NCBI GenBank assembly: GCA_965657795.1
Contig: CBFHQJ010000011.1
Location: 9,764-73,763, forward strand
DNA length: 64,000 nucleotides
Direction: 5' to 3'
Source: SW10 sp965657795
GTDB taxonomy: Bacteria > Verrucomicrobiota > Verrucomicrobiia > Verrucomicrobiales > Akkermansiaceae
This document shows, piece by piece, positions 27,453 to 36,738 of this stretch. Under the pieces are notes generated by a model. The model did no database searches and was not told the origin of the DNA. It was given only the letters and a program-made list of their open reading frames with translations. A program made the position numbers and the translations under genes. The first letter of the stretch is position 1. The number at the start of each line of letters is the position of its first letter.

Positions 27453-28478
27453 ATGGAGAAACCCCGCGCAGATCGCCATCCGGTTCTTAATAAGCGAGCC
27501 TTTCGAAACACTCTCCTCAAGTGGTTTCAAGCCAATGCCAAGACCTACCCCTGGAGAGAGACGACCAATCCCTGGTCCATTCTCGTCTCCGAGATCATGC
27601 TTCAGCAGACCACGGTCGCCTCGGTCATGGCAAATCGTCGTTTCGAAAAATTCCTCGAGGAATTCCCCGATATCGAAACCATTGCCGCCGCTCCGGAAGC
27701 TCAGATCCTCAGGGCCTGGGAGGGACTCGGTTACTACAATCGCGTCCGCAATCTTCAAAAATCCGCGCAAGCCGTGCTTAGGGATTTCGATGGAGAATTT
27801 CCGTCCGACGCCAAAACTCTCGAAACCCTTCCTGGAATTGGTCGCTACACTGCCGGAGCCGTGAGTAGTTTCGCCTTCGACCGCCCCGCTCCCATCGTCG
27901 ATGGTAACATCGCCCGCGTTCTCTCCCGCCTTCTCGATTGCCATCAGGAAGTCGACTCCACCCCAGGTCAAAAAATCATCTGGGAGGCTGCTGCCGAGCT
28001 CCTCGATTCCGCCAAACCACGCCTTTTCAACTCGGCCCTCATGGAGCTCGGACAGACACTCTGCACTCCCAAATCTACGGCCTGCCTGATCTGTCCGGTT
28101 CGCGGATTCTGCCAGACATCATCCCCCGAATCACTTCCCGTCAAAAAGCCGCGCAAAAAATTCGTCCAAGTTGACGAACACGCCTTCTTTTGGATAAAGA
28201 AAGACCACCTGCTCCTCTCGCAAGGCCACGATTCACGGCGCAAAGGGTTTTGGAAGCTTCCCCTTCGTTCCCCCGAGGAATGCTCCCATCTCGAACCAGT
28301 GAGCCGCCATCGCTACACCATCACCCATCACAAGGTGACTCTGTATCTCTATCATGCCCGGCCGCCCCACCTGATTGACGGAGAAAAATTCCACCCCATT
28401 TCCGATCTTGCGGATCTTCCCATCGCCACCCCCATCCGAAAAATCCTCACCCAAAAAACTACGGAGCTTGGACTTTAG
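27453..28478 (+). CDS. mutY: A/G-specific adenine glycosylase
   Basis: 341 residues from the ATG at 27453 (MEKPRADRHPVL); the frame opens earlier but overlaps the divergent rnhC. Removes adenine mispaired with 8-oxoguanine. Visible parts are the N-terminal helical core (SEIMLQQTTVASVM with catalytic Glu; WEGLGYYNRVRNL), the helix-hairpin-helix LPGIGRYTAGAVSSFAF followed by VDGNIARVLSR with the catalytic Asp, and the Fe-S ligands spaced Cx6Cx2Cx5C (CTPKSTACLICPVRGFC). The C-terminal NUDIX-like domain that reads 8-oxoG is present but short. It ends in TAG and converges on the L,D-transpeptidase gene. Confidence 0.95.
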   Translation: MEKPRADRHPVLNKRAFRNTLLKWFQANAKTYPWRETTNPWSILVSEIMLQQTTVASVMANRRFEKFLEEFPDIETIAAAPEAQILRAWEGLGYYNRVRNLQKSAQAVLRDFDGEFPSDAKTLETLPGIGRYTAGAVSSFAFDRPAPIVDGNIARVLSRLLDCHQEVDSTPGQKIIWEAAAELLDSAKPRLFNSALMELGQTLCTPKSTACLICPVRGFCQTSSPESLPVKKPRKKFVQVDEHAFFWIKKDHLLLSQGHDSRRKGFWKLPLRSPEECSHLEPVSRHRYTITHHKVTLYLYHARPPHLIDGEKFHPISDLADLPIATPIRKILTQKTTELGL

Positions 28479-28507
28479 TCCGAGTCATAGCTTCCCAAGT
28501 CACCAGC

Positions 28508-29095
28508 CTACCAACTATAACGCTTCATCAAACTCTCCCCGATCACTTCGATCTCGGTGCCGAGTTGCGTCTTCGCAAAAATCAAGGGCTGGGCTTCCTC
28601 GTAAACGCGAATGCACCCGAAACTACAACGAGTCCGCTTCTTGAATTTCCCAACGTGCATCCCGATCCCATACCAGGTTAACCGCATCCAGTAGGGCATC
28701 GCAATCCCCTCATATTCCGTCCCTTCCGGAAGGGGCCCCTGATGCTCCCAGGCCTTTTCGATCACGACCTCGCGGGTCTCTTTGTTAACGATCCGACCGT
28801 AGCGATTTGAGCGCTTCGTCTCCATCCGCTCCAGCACGGGAAAGACCCCCTCGGGCGTTTCCTTATTCTCGACACCGGTGGCAACGTCGACCTCCAGCAC
28901 AGCCTCACCCTTCCCATTCAAAAGCCACGCTTTCTGGTCCCACAAGGAAACCTTGATCGTTGTCTCATCTGGCTTGGCTGCCCGATACTTGAAAAATTTT
29001 TTCGAGTAACCCGGTTGCTTCACATCGGCCTGACGACCCGAACCACCGCAAGACACCAGGAAAGCGGACAAAAGAGCAAGGGTGATAAATTTCAT
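28508..29095 (-). CDS. L,D-transpeptidase lipoprotein with altered SHGC motif
   Basis: 195 residues from the ATG at 29095. Lipobox FLVSC (Cys16), then a YkuD/ErfK-type domain (about 45-190): VSLWDQKAWLLNGKGEAV, ATGVENKETPEGVFPV, and the catalytic block with His147 in GIGMHVGK and Cys161 in RCSFGCIRVY. The usual SHGC reads SFGC, so a conserved His is Phe159; the nucleophile Cys161 and His147 remain. The family cross-links peptidoglycan or attaches lipoproteins to it. The start overlaps the rsmE stop by 4 bases (29092-29095), so it is last in grpE-dnaJ-rsmE-ldt. Confidence 0.87.
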   Translation of the reverse strand: MKFITLALLSAFLVSCGGSGRQADVKQPGYSKKFFKYRAAKPDETTIKVSLWDQKAWLLNGKGEAVLEVDVATGVENKETPEGVFPVLERMETKRSNRYGRIVNKETREVVIEKAWEHQGPLPEGTEYEGIAMPYWMRLTWYGIGMHVGKFKKRTRCSFGCIRVYEEAQPLIFAKTQLGTEIEVIGESLMKRYSW

Positions 29096-29820
29096 GATTG
29101 GAATTGGTAGCGCACCACCGCCGCCATCCAAAGGACCGCAGTCTCGGTGCGCAAGACTAGTTCCCCCAAACTTACCTGGGCAAATCCTGACTCAAAAATT
29201 TTCTCATACTCCTTCTCCGAGAAATCCCCCTCCGGCCCCACCATCGCAAGCACCCGTTCCGGTTTACCCACTTCTTCCAGCAAGCCCCTGAGCGGCTTCG
29301 TCTCCGGAGTCAAGGCTGCGACAATTCGAGTCCCTCCCGCTTCAAGTCCTCCCAAATAATCTTCGAGTGACTTCGGGGGCATCACCTGCGGCAAATGATT
29401 CTGACCACACTGTTTGCACGCCTCCAAAACCACACGCTGCCACTTTTCCCTCTTGGAATCTCCCTCGCCCGCCTTCAAGCGAACGTTCCCCTGATCGCTC
29501 AGCAAAGGCTGAATCCGGTTTACGCCCATCTCGACCGCCTTTTGCAAAATCAGATCAAAGCTCTTCCCCTTTGGAATCCCCACCGCAATCTCAAGCTGCG
29601 GATTCACAGAAGGTGATTCGCCGACTTCGGACAGCTCGAGGCAGGCCTCGCTCTTGGATATTGTTAAAATACGCCCCTTCGCCTCACGCCCCTCACCATC
29701 GAAAACCACAAGGTGATCGCCGACCCGCTTTCGCATCACCCGGAAGCAATGATGAGCCTCATCTCCCGCCAACGAGGGACGTTCGTCCCACTGGTCTGAC
29801 GGTAGAAAGAAGCGATCCAT
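29092..29820 (-). CDS. rsmE: 16S rRNA (uracil-1498-N3)-methyltransferase
   Basis: 242 residues, SPOUT-class enzyme that methylates U1498 of 16S rRNA. The N-terminal PUA-like domain (EAHHCFRVMRKRVGDHLVVFDGEG) is followed by the knotted SAM-binding part: AVGIPKGKSFDLILQKAVEMGVNRI, KREKWQRVVLEACKQCGQNH and AMVGPEGDFSEKEYE, then SLGELVLRTETAVLWM. These are the diagnostic motifs. It follows dnaJ by 8 bases and overlaps the next gene by 4. Confidence 0.96.
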   Translation of the reverse strand: MDRFFLPSDQWDERPSLAGDEAHHCFRVMRKRVGDHLVVFDGEGREAKGRILTISKSEACLELSEVGESPSVNPQLEIAVGIPKGKSFDLILQKAVEMGVNRIQPLLSDQGNVRLKAGEGDSKREKWQRVVLEACKQCGQNHLPQVMPPKSLEDYLGGLEAGGTRIVAALTPETKPLRGLLEEVGKPERVLAMVGPEGDFSEKEYEKIFESGFAQVSLGELVLRTETAVLWMAAVVRYQFQS

Positions 29821-29828
29821 TTCCCCGG

Positions 29829-30983
29829 CTAGCTGTCAAAGAAGCGCTTGGCTTTCTCAAAAAACGACTCTTGAACGGGAGAATTTTTCTCGCCGATCGA
29901 CTCGGTGAAGGCCGCAAGCTTCTCGCGCTGATCCGCGCTAAGCTTCGTCGGGACCTCAACCTGCACTTCGACATGAAGGTCACCTTTACCTCGCCCGTTC
30001 AGCGCAGGCATCCCACGATCCCTGAGGCGGAAAGTCGTCCCGCCTTGAGTCCCCGCCGGGACTTTCATCGTGGCACTGCCGGTCAGCGTCGGAACTTGCA
30101 ATTCGCCGCCCAAAGCGGCCGTCGAAAATGGCAGAGGAACTTCGCAGTAAAGATCATCGGCATCCCGCTGGAAAACATCGTGGTCCCGAAGGTGAAGGAA
30201 AACATAAAGATCACCCGCCGGGCCACCTCGCATTCCCGCGTCACCTTTTCCAGTCGAACGCAACCGCGTCCCATCATCCACTCCTGCCGGAATCCGAATG
30301 CTCACCCGCTCGGGGGCTTGCTTGCGGCCATCACCGCCACAATCCCCGCAAGGATCCTTGATGTTCTGCCCCGCCCCCCGGCATTCCGGGCATGTGGCCT
30401 GCTGAATGAAAATTCCGCGCTGCTGTCCCACCACTCCTCGTCCTCCACAAGTGGTGCAGGTATTCGTTCCGGCATTGCCCGACTTCGATCCCGAGCCGGA
30501 ACACTTTCCACAACTGGCATACTTCTCGATCTCGAGCTCTTTCTCCACGCCTTCCGCCGCTTCTTCCAAAGTGATCTCCAAATCGTAACGCAGATCGCTT
30601 CCACGCTTCTTGCCGGAAGGATCACGACGACGACCACCGCCGCCACCAAAGAGATCATCAAACATGCTTCCGCCTCCTCCACCTCCGCCAAAGACCTGGC
30701 TAAAAATGTCCATCGGATCGTGGAAACCTCCACGTCCGCCACCACCTCCCCCGCCGCTCTTAAACGCCGCGTGTCCGTAGCGATCGTAAGCCGCCCGCTT
30801 CTCCTCATCGCTGATGACCTCGTAGGCCTCACCGATTTCCTTAAACTTCTCTTCGGCCTTTGGATCATCCGGATTTTGATCCGGGTGATGCTTCATCGCC
30901 ATCTTGCGATAAGCCTTCTTGATCTCGGTTTGGGAAGCATCCCGCGAAACTCCCAGCACCTCGTAATAATCGCGCTCAGCCAT
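29829..30983 (-). CDS. dnaJ: Chaperone DnaJ
   Basis: 384 residues, full-length Hsp40. J domain 1-70 with HPD in MKHHPDQNPDDPKAEEKF, then a very Gly-rich linker (GGGGGGRGGFHDPMDIFSQV). Next come four zinc-binding CxxCxGxG repeats (CGKCSGSG, CTTCGGRG, CPECRGAG, CGDCGGDG), then two client-binding beta domains. It stimulates DnaK ATPase and delivers substrates. Start and grpE stop share one base (TAATG), so translation is coupled. No dnaK is in the window. Confidence 0.98.
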   Translation of the reverse strand: MAERDYYEVLGVSRDASQTEIKKAYRKMAMKHHPDQNPDDPKAEEKFKEIGEAYEVISDEEKRAAYDRYGHAAFKSGGGGGGGRGGFHDPMDIFSQVFGGGGGGGSMFDDLFGGGGGRRRDPSGKKRGSDLRYDLEITLEEAAEGVEKELEIEKYASCGKCSGSGSKSGNAGTNTCTTCGGRGVVGQQRGIFIQQATCPECRGAGQNIKDPCGDCGGDGRKQAPERVSIRIPAGVDDGTRLRSTGKGDAGMRGGPAGDLYVFLHLRDHDVFQRDADDLYCEVPLPFSTAALGGELQVPTLTGSATMKVPAGTQGGTTFRLRDRGMPALNGRGKGDLHVEVQVEVPTKLSADQREKLAAFTESIGEKNSPVQESFFEKAKRFFDS

Positions 30984-31573
30984 TACTCAGCTCCCTCCCC
31001 GGTTTCAGTCTCTTCTTCCGGCCCTTTTGCCACAATCACCGCCGCTGCTCGCAACAACCGATCATGCAGAACATAGCCCTTACGCTTCACAAAAAGAATC
31101 TCGCCGGGCTCCGCACCCTCCTTTTCCTCCTCAGCTACCGCTTCATGGTAATTTGGATCAAACACCCCTTCGGCAGCAACTTCCTTCAGCCCTTGGGCTG
31201 AGAGGAAATCATCCAATTGCCCTTTCACCATTGCCATCCCTTTATAAATCATCGAATCCTGATCCTGCTCTGCCATCTGCAGACCCATCGAAAAATTATC
31301 GAAGACCGGAAGCAATTCCTCAATCAATCCGGCCCTCGCAAAGCGCAAATCATCGGCCCGCTCCCGCGCCATTCTCTTCCGGTAATTATCCAGATCAGCC
31401 GCCGTCCGAATCGCCGCTTCCTTCCACTTCATGGCCTCAGCTTCCGGCGTCAGCGGTTCCTCTTCCACAACTTCCTCCTCGGCAGCCTTGGTATCTTCAA
31501 CCTCCTCAACAACTTCATCAGTCGCTGGGATTTCCTCCTCAACGACGTCAGTCTCCTGATCGTTTTCTTGCAT
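30983..31573 (-). CDS. grpE: Nucleotide exchange factor GrpE
   Basis: 196 residues from the ATG at 31573 (MQENDQETDVVEEE). A highly acidic tail (about 1-50, mainly Glu) precedes the long dimer helix (KWKEAAIRTAADLDNYRKRM). The four-helix and beta-wing parts follow (LLPVFDNFSMGLQMAEQ; VFDPNYHEAVAEE; VLHDRLLRAAAVIVAKG). It releases ADP from DnaK. A frame extension to 31708 would overlap the upstream gene and has no family sequence. First in the grpE-dnaJ-rsmE-ldt operon. Confidence 0.96.
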   Translation of the reverse strand: MQENDQETDVVEEEIPATDEVVEEVEDTKAAEEEVVEEEPLTPEAEAMKWKEAAIRTAADLDNYRKRMARERADDLRFARAGLIEELLPVFDNFSMGLQMAEQDQDSMIYKGMAMVKGQLDDFLSAQGLKEVAAEGVFDPNYHEAVAEEEKEGAEPGEILFVKRKGYVLHDRLLRAAAVIVAKGPEEETETGEGAE

Positions 31574-31581
31574 GGCGGGAA

Positions 31582-31608
31582 CCAATACCGTCCCCCCAAT
31601 AATGTCAA
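31582..31608 (-). promoter_or_regulatory. Possible promoter of grpE-dnaJ
   Basis: On the minus strand a perfect TTGACA (31608-31603) is followed after 15 bases by TATTGG (31587-31582). The spacing is short and the -10 imperfect, and the start of transcription would fall almost at the grpE start codon (31573). No CIRCE-type heat-shock operator (TTAGCACTC-N9-GAGTGCTAA) is present in the gap. Confidence 0.3.
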
Positions 31609-31620
31609 CCCGTCGCTTTT

Positions 31621-34083
31621 CTACAAAATGAAGCCTTCCTCGTCCAGCGGGCCAAATTCCCTCTCCGACCACCCCGGCAAAAGCTTCCCGCGTTTTCCGT
31701 CCCGCCACCCGCTCTGCGGGAGCATGGTCGTCGTTTCATAAATCGGATCAGGCCGCGCAAAGCTCACCACCTTCTTCTCCCTCACCAGACACCCAAAGTA
31801 ATTGCCATCGCTCAATCCCAGCTCATCAAAAGTCCACACGATGACTTTTTTGCGCTTCAACCTCCCCACCAAGCCCTCCCGGCCAGCCACGCCGCGCAAC
31901 GCCACCGAATCGATGCCCTCGCGCGCCACCTTTGCCAAAATCGCCTCATCGCTCAGACCATCGGCCAGCGAAACTGTCGCTCCCACGCTCAGCGGCCACA
32001 ACACCCCCAAAATCCCGCTCAACTCATCTTCCGGCACCCATTCCAGCAACAACCTCGTCCGACGATGGGCCATGTGAACCTGACTCAACTGCATTGCATT
32101 CTTCCTCATCCCCCGGCCCGTTTCATCATCCGCAAAGCAACAATCCTTCATCTCCGTCCACCCACGTGGCAAATCCCCGGAAATCTTGGGCTCTCGATTC
32201 TTCTTCGCCAAAAGCCGCCCCTCCCGGTCCGCCACCGTCTTCACCGACAAATCACGCAGCGCTCTCCCGACATCTCCGTTCCACGGGATCGGCGCCCCAA
32301 AAGCCACCGTTACCCCATAACGCAATGTCTGCGGAAGCTTTCCGAGGAAATTCCCTTCCGAAAACGACCACATCGAGCCCCATAGCCCATCCATGTATGC
32401 CGGCAAGACCTCCGCCCCACCCTTCTTAGCCATCATTTGATACCCTCGCTTGATCTCACAAAGCGCACCGGTTCGCGAAAGCTGACCCTCCGCAAAGACA
32501 CAAACCACCGTTCCCTCTTTCAGGGCCTCCGCCGTGATCCGAATCCCATCACGCGCCTTGTTCGGGGAGATCGCCACCGCATCGAAAAGCCGCGCAAAGC
32601 CTCCCACCCACTTGCTCTCAAAACAATCCGCAAAAAGCACGAAGCGAATCGGCCTCGGGCAAGCCGCCGACAACACAAAGGCATCAATGTAGCTCAAATG
32701 GTTCGGCACCATCAGCACACCGCCTTCCTTCGGAATCTCATCCCCTCCCAGCGCCCGAATCTTGTAAATCGACCGAAAAATCCCCAGAAAAACCAGCCGA
32801 ATAAAGTCCTTTGGCAGCAAACGCATGATGTGAACGGTCGCCCAACCGCAGATTGCCGAAACCAGAAAAAACTGAATCCAAAACGGAACTCCCAAAATCG
32901 ACAGCACAAACTGCACTCCCACCGCCAAAATCACACCCAGATTGTTGCACAGGTTGGAAGCAGACAGCACCATACCCCGCAAATTTTCCGGAGCGCGATC
33001 CTGCAAAAAAGCATTCAACGGCACTAAATAAAGCGCCCCTCCGGTTCCCGCCAGTCCCAACAAAAACCAAGAAATCGTTCCCGACTGAAAAATCGCCAGC
33101 AAGCCGGTCGACACGCACATCAAAGCCCCACCAATCACAATCAAACCCAGCTCATTCCGACGATTGCAAACCCAACTCGCCAACAAGCTTCCGATCACGA
33201 TTCCCACCACCACCGGAATCCAAAGAATAGCCGCCCCCACTCCCAGGCCCTCCAAACTCCCCCAGCGATCCTCGGCAATCTGAATCAACAACATTTGCAG
33301 GAACCCGCCAAAGCTCCAAAAAAAGGCGATCCCCAACACACACCGCCACAAATCGGAATCTTTCCTCAGCTCCCGCAAGTCTCCAAAGTGCCTCACCGTC
33401 ATCGACCAGGAAAAAACCTCGCCCGACTGCGACTTCGTCGTCTGAACCATGTGCGCAAACCCAAGCGACAAAACCGCCCCAATCAGAATCCAAAGCACCG
33501 GAACCATCGCCGCCGTCCAAGGCTCCAGCCCATTTTGCAATCCCCAGGCATCATACCAAACCCCACCGATAATCTGCCCCAACAGGATCATCAATATTAC
33601 TGTTCCCTCCATCACTCCGTTCGCAAAACCAAGCCGCTCACTCCCCACCAATTCCTTCACCACCCCCATCTTCGAAGGACTCAGGAGAGCCGACTGCATC
33701 GCCAGAAGAAAGAAGGCAAACATCACCAAATAAAGCGGCCACGACTCCCCTTGCCGGGTCGCGCCCAGCCACAAGCCACCCCCCATCAAAAGCAACACCA
33801 CCAATTGAAACCACGAAGAAAGCCGAATGATGAGACTCTTCGAAAACCTATCCCCCAACCACCCCGCCGTCGGCGCAAAGAGGATAAAAGGGAGAATCGC
33901 CAGAATCGCAAAGAGGTGCTCCACCTTCCCCGGAGCCACCCCCATCGAAGCCAGCCCCATTCCCAACGGGATTAAAATGAACTTCGTAAAGCTATCATTG
34001 AAGGCATTCGTCGACTGCATCCCGATCAAAGACCAAAATGACACCCACTCCCGCTTCCCGGGCTTCACAGAATCATCGCTCAC
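31621..34083 (-). CDS. MFS transporter-PlsC acyltransferase fusion with remnant synthetase domain
   Basis: 820 residues, three parts. Residues 1-430 form a 12-helix MFS domain of LplT type (MQSTNAFNDSFTKFILIPLGMGL). Residues 440-635 form a PlsC-type acyltransferase with HLSYID (HX4D motif, about 460) and FAEGQLSRTG. Residues 645-820 look like a shrunken acyl-ACP/acyl-CoA synthetase: entry WVPEDELSGILGVLWPLSVGATVSL and late GKLLPGWSEREFGPLDEEGFIL, without the P-loop-like SGTTGxPKG motif. Full Aas-like fusions take up lysophospholipid and reacylate it. Here the last domain is probably inactive. The gene lies 47 bases upstream of grpE. Confidence 0.85.
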   Translation of the reverse strand: MSDDSVKPGKREWVSFWSLIGMQSTNAFNDSFTKFILIPLGMGLASMGVAPGKVEHLFAILAILPFILFAPTAGWLGDRFSKSLIIRLSSWFQLVVLLLMGGGLWLGATRQGESWPLYLVMFAFFLLAMQSALLSPSKMGVVKELVGSERLGFANGVMEGTVILMILLGQIIGGVWYDAWGLQNGLEPWTAAMVPVLWILIGAVLSLGFAHMVQTTKSQSGEVFSWSMTVRHFGDLRELRKDSDLWRCVLGIAFFWSFGGFLQMLLIQIAEDRWGSLEGLGVGAAILWIPVVVGIVIGSLLASWVCNRRNELGLIVIGGALMCVSTGLLAIFQSGTISWFLLGLAGTGGALYLVPLNAFLQDRAPENLRGMVLSASNLCNNLGVILAVGVQFVLSILGVPFWIQFFLVSAICGWATVHIMRLLPKDFIRLVFLGIFRSIYKIRALGGDEIPKEGGVLMVPNHLSYIDAFVLSAACPRPIRFVLFADCFESKWVGGFARLFDAVAISPNKARDGIRITAEALKEGTVVCVFAEGQLSRTGALCEIKRGYQMMAKKGGAEVLPAYMDGLWGSMWSFSEGNFLGKLPQTLRYGVTVAFGAPIPWNGDVGRALRDLSVKTVADREGRLLAKKNREPKISGDLPRGWTEMKDCCFADDETGRGMRKNAMQLSQVHMAHRRTRLLLEWVPEDELSGILGVLWPLSVGATVSLADGLSDEAILAKVAREGIDSVALRGVAGREGLVGRLKRKKVIVWTFDELGLSDGNYFGCLVREKKVVSFARPDPIYETTTMLPQSGWRDGKRGKLLPGWSEREFGPLDEEGFIL

Positions 34084-34209
34084 GCCGCAACCATGCGCCA
34101 GCAGCTCCTCTTTGCAAAATCGATAAACAAAGATCTTTCCATCACCTCAATCAATTCTCAAGAAAACCCCGTAGCCGACAGCTCCCGTTTTCGGTACGAC
34201 ATCAGGGGC

Positions 34210-35298
34210 TTAAATTCCCACCCTCTCAAAGACTCCTCCGCCCAGCAGTTTTCCTCCTTCATAGAAGGCACAGATCTGCCCCGGCGTCAGCGCTCGCTGA
34301 GCCCTCGTGAAGGTCAGCTCCAACTTTCCATCCTCAATTTCCTTCACTTCCACCGCCTCACTCTTGGCCCGATATCGTGGCTGCACTTCGGCGCGCCCGC
34401 CGGTCACTGCTTCGTTAATCCACGAAAGTGATCCCACCGTGCACGTCTCCGCATAAAGCCCGTTGGTGGTCGGTTCATCCCAACCCACGATCATTTGATT
34501 TTTCTCGGCGTTCTTCCCCACCACGACATAAGCCATTCCGGATCGCGGCGAAGCCACGCCATGCCCTTTTCGCTGCCCCAAAGTATAAAGATGCAAGCCA
34601 TCATGCTTTCCCATCACATTGCCATCCAGATCGACAATCTCGCCCGGCGAATCAGGGACGTGATGACGTAGAAAATCGCTCATCTTGATATTCCCGATGA
34701 AACAAATCCCCTGGGAATCCTTCTTTTCCGCGGTTGGCAAATCAAAGCGCCGCGCCACATCGCGAACCTCCGGCTTCAACATCTCCCCCGCCGGGAAAAG
34801 CGCATGCTTGACCTGATGCTGCGTCATCATCGCCAGAAAATACGACTGATCCTTATTCGGATCCGCTCCTCTCAAAAGATCCGCTGAGCCATCCTTGCGT
34901 TCCCGCCTCCGGGCGTAGTGTCCCGTCCCCACCGCCTCGAATCCCTGCTCCAGGGCATAATCCAAAAACACCCCAAACTTCATTTCCCGATTGCACATGA
35001 CATCCGGGTTCGGAGTCACCCCTTCCCGATACCCTTCGAGCAGGTAGTCCACAATCCGCTCGCGATACTGATCGATCAAATCGACCACCCGGAATTCGAT
35101 TCCCAACTTCTCAGCCACCGCATGAGCATCCTCCAGATCACTCTCCCAAGGACAATCGCCGGGCAGCCCTTCCTCGTTGATCCAATTCTTCATGTATCCC
35201 CCCACCACTTCATGTCCCTGCTCAACCAACAAAGCAGCGGCTGCCGAGGAATCCACCCCGCCTGAAAGTCCAACCATAATCCGAGCCACGGGGATCAT
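34210..35298 (-). CDS. mnmA: tRNA-specific 2-thiouridylase MnmA
   Basis: 362 residues; makes 2-thiouridine at wobble position 34 of Lys, Glu and Gln tRNAs with ATP and sulfur from a relay. P-loop VGLSGGVDSSAAAALL at the start, catalytic cysteines in NPDVMCNREMKFG (about 106) and QGICFIGN (about 205), and the C-terminal barrel with YAETCTVGSLSWI. Family length is normal. It begins 34 bases after the DUF1552 gene on the same strand. Confidence 0.96.
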   Translation of the reverse strand: MIPVARIMVGLSGGVDSSAAAALLVEQGHEVVGGYMKNWINEEGLPGDCPWESDLEDAHAVAEKLGIEFRVVDLIDQYRERIVDYLLEGYREGVTPNPDVMCNREMKFGVFLDYALEQGFEAVGTGHYARRRERKDGSADLLRGADPNKDQSYFLAMMTQHQVKHALFPAGEMLKPEVRDVARRFDLPTAEKKDSQGICFIGNIKMSDFLRHHVPDSPGEIVDLDGNVMGKHDGLHLYTLGQRKGHGVASPRSGMAYVVVGKNAEKNQMIVGWDEPTTNGLYAETCTVGSLSWINEAVTGGRAEVQPRYRAKSEAVEVKEIEDGKLELTFTRAQRALTPGQICAFYEGGKLLGGGVFERVGI

Positions 35299-35331
35299 TT
35301 AACCCGTCTGCTCAAATCCCGCAAGCCATCG

Positions 35332-36738
35332 TCATGATGTCATCAACTCCGCCAGCGGTCCGCTTTGATCAATCGTCTCGCTCAAGCCGAGATCCTTATC
35401 CCCATAGTCATCGACCGGCATCCCGGCAGCGTGCTGGAGACTCATGAGTAAATTTGCAAGCACCCGGTGACCGCTTTGATTGTAATTCGGAAAGTGGAGA
35501 TACCTCCCGGTCTTGAAGGCCTTGTTCATATTCCCCAAGACCATCAGAGGCATATTTTCGTAGCCGGTGTGATGCTGACTTCCGGCATCGCTCAGGAAAA
35601 CGATGACGGTGTTGTCGAGCATCGTGCCATCCCCTTCCGGAACCGCCTTGAGCTTGCCCGCCAAGCCCGCAATCAACTCCATCTGATAAGTCCGAATCTT
35701 CTCGCGCATCTCACGCCCCTCCTTCCAGTTCGATTCAAAACGATCCTCGGTCCCCTCGACATCCGCAGTGTGCCCGATCTCGTGAACCGAAATCTCCTTG
35801 ATGCGCGCGTGATCAAATCCCTGATAGCGGACCTCCAGTTGGTCCGCCCGAATTGTGACCACATTCGTCAGACCAGTGATCAGCGACGAAGCAGCCAGAT
35901 CAAAGTGCGCCTCAAGCCGGTGGGTCTCGATTTCTGAAGCGTATTTATCGTCCAACTTCGGAGCCATCTTAGCCAGAGAATCCCCCATCGTATTGAGTTT
36001 GACCTGACGATCCCGCAGCGCCTCAAACCCATTGAGATAATGATCGAGCTTTTCCTTCTCGTTCGAGTTCAGCGACTTCTTGGTTCGCTTCACGTCATCA
36101 ACCAAAAAGTCCATGAGATTTTGGTGAGCCATCGCTTCGATCTTGGCATCCTCACCCGTCATCACCGTCCCAAAGATCTCCTTGTAAGCCAACATCGCCG
36201 ACGCATAAGCCGGAGTTCGCGTGTTCTTTCCTTGCGCTGAGATATCGAGATAGCGAAAGAGCTCGTCTTTATTCGTCCCTATATGAAAGGCCAGGTGAGG
36301 AAAGATTCCCGGGAACTTTTTCGCCAAAGTCGCATCAAGCGTTTCCTTCCGTGGCGGCGCGTGATCACCGGAAGTGTAAGCGCCCAGAACCCCAAAGTGG
36401 CCTCCGTGGGGACCTTTGCAAATCTTGCTCGAAAGCCCCTGAATGATGGACAACTGGTCCTTGAACGGCTCCAAGGCCTGCATACTTTGATTGAGCTTCA
36501 AATCAGCGAGCGGACGATCCACCACGCGATCCAGCTTCAAGCGATCATTCCCGAATTCTTCCAGCCCCTCCGGAACGACCCCGTAAGGTCGCAAGCCATT
36601 TCCACGAACCACGAAGACAAATCGCTTGGGCAGATCAGAAGCCTTGCCGCCCGCTTCCGCCCGCAGGTGTTGCATAAAGGGAGAGAGCGCCAGCGAACCG
36701 GCTCCAATGTTGCGAAGAAAATTGCGTCGAGTGACCAT
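35332..36738 (-). CDS. DUF1552 secreted protein
   Basis: 468 residues. An N-terminal twin-arginine-like signal (VTRRNFLRNIGAGSLALS) is followed by the DUF1552 body: KRFVFVVRGNGLRPYGVVPEG, GPHGGHFGVLGAYTSGDHAPP, and the C-terminal STHELGH-like block EISVHEIGHTADVEG, then TVIVFLSDAGSQHHTGYENMPL. The fold is thought to be related to alkaline phosphatase/sulfatase-like DUF1501 proteins; the reaction is unknown. Its start shares a base with the stop of the cytochrome-like gene (36738), so the two are coupled. A paralogue lies at 51910. Confidence 0.88.
   Translation of the reverse strand: MVTRRNFLRNIGAGSLALSPFMQHLRAEAGGKASDLPKRFVFVVRGNGLRPYGVVPEGLEEFGNDRLKLDRVVDRPLADLKLNQSMQALEPFKDQLSIIQGLSSKICKGPHGGHFGVLGAYTSGDHAPPRKETLDATLAKKFPGIFPHLAFHIGTNKDELFRYLDISAQGKNTRTPAYASAMLAYKEIFGTVMTGEDAKIEAMAHQNLMDFLVDDVKRTKKSLNSNEKEKLDHYLNGFEALRDRQVKLNTMGDSLAKMAPKLDDKYASEIETHRLEAHFDLAASSLITGLTNVVTIRADQLEVRYQGFDHARIKEISVHEIGHTADVEGTEDRFESNWKEGREMREKIRTYQMELIAGLAGKLKAVPEGDGTMLDNTVIVFLSDAGSQHHTGYENMPLMVLGNMNKAFKTGRYLHFPNYNQSGHRVLANLLMSLQHAAGMPVDDYGDKDLGLSETIDQSGPLAELMTS

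Noticed and set aside
29367..31076. 569-codon plus-strand open frame opposite dnaJ, rsmE and grpE
   Set aside because: It is antisense to three clear genes, is rich in Ser, Arg and Pro like a GC-rich shadow, and shows no domain.
34084..34209. Terminator between mnmA and the MFS-PlsC gene
   Set aside because: GC-rich short repeats are present but do not form a stem of useful length followed by a T-run on the minus strand.
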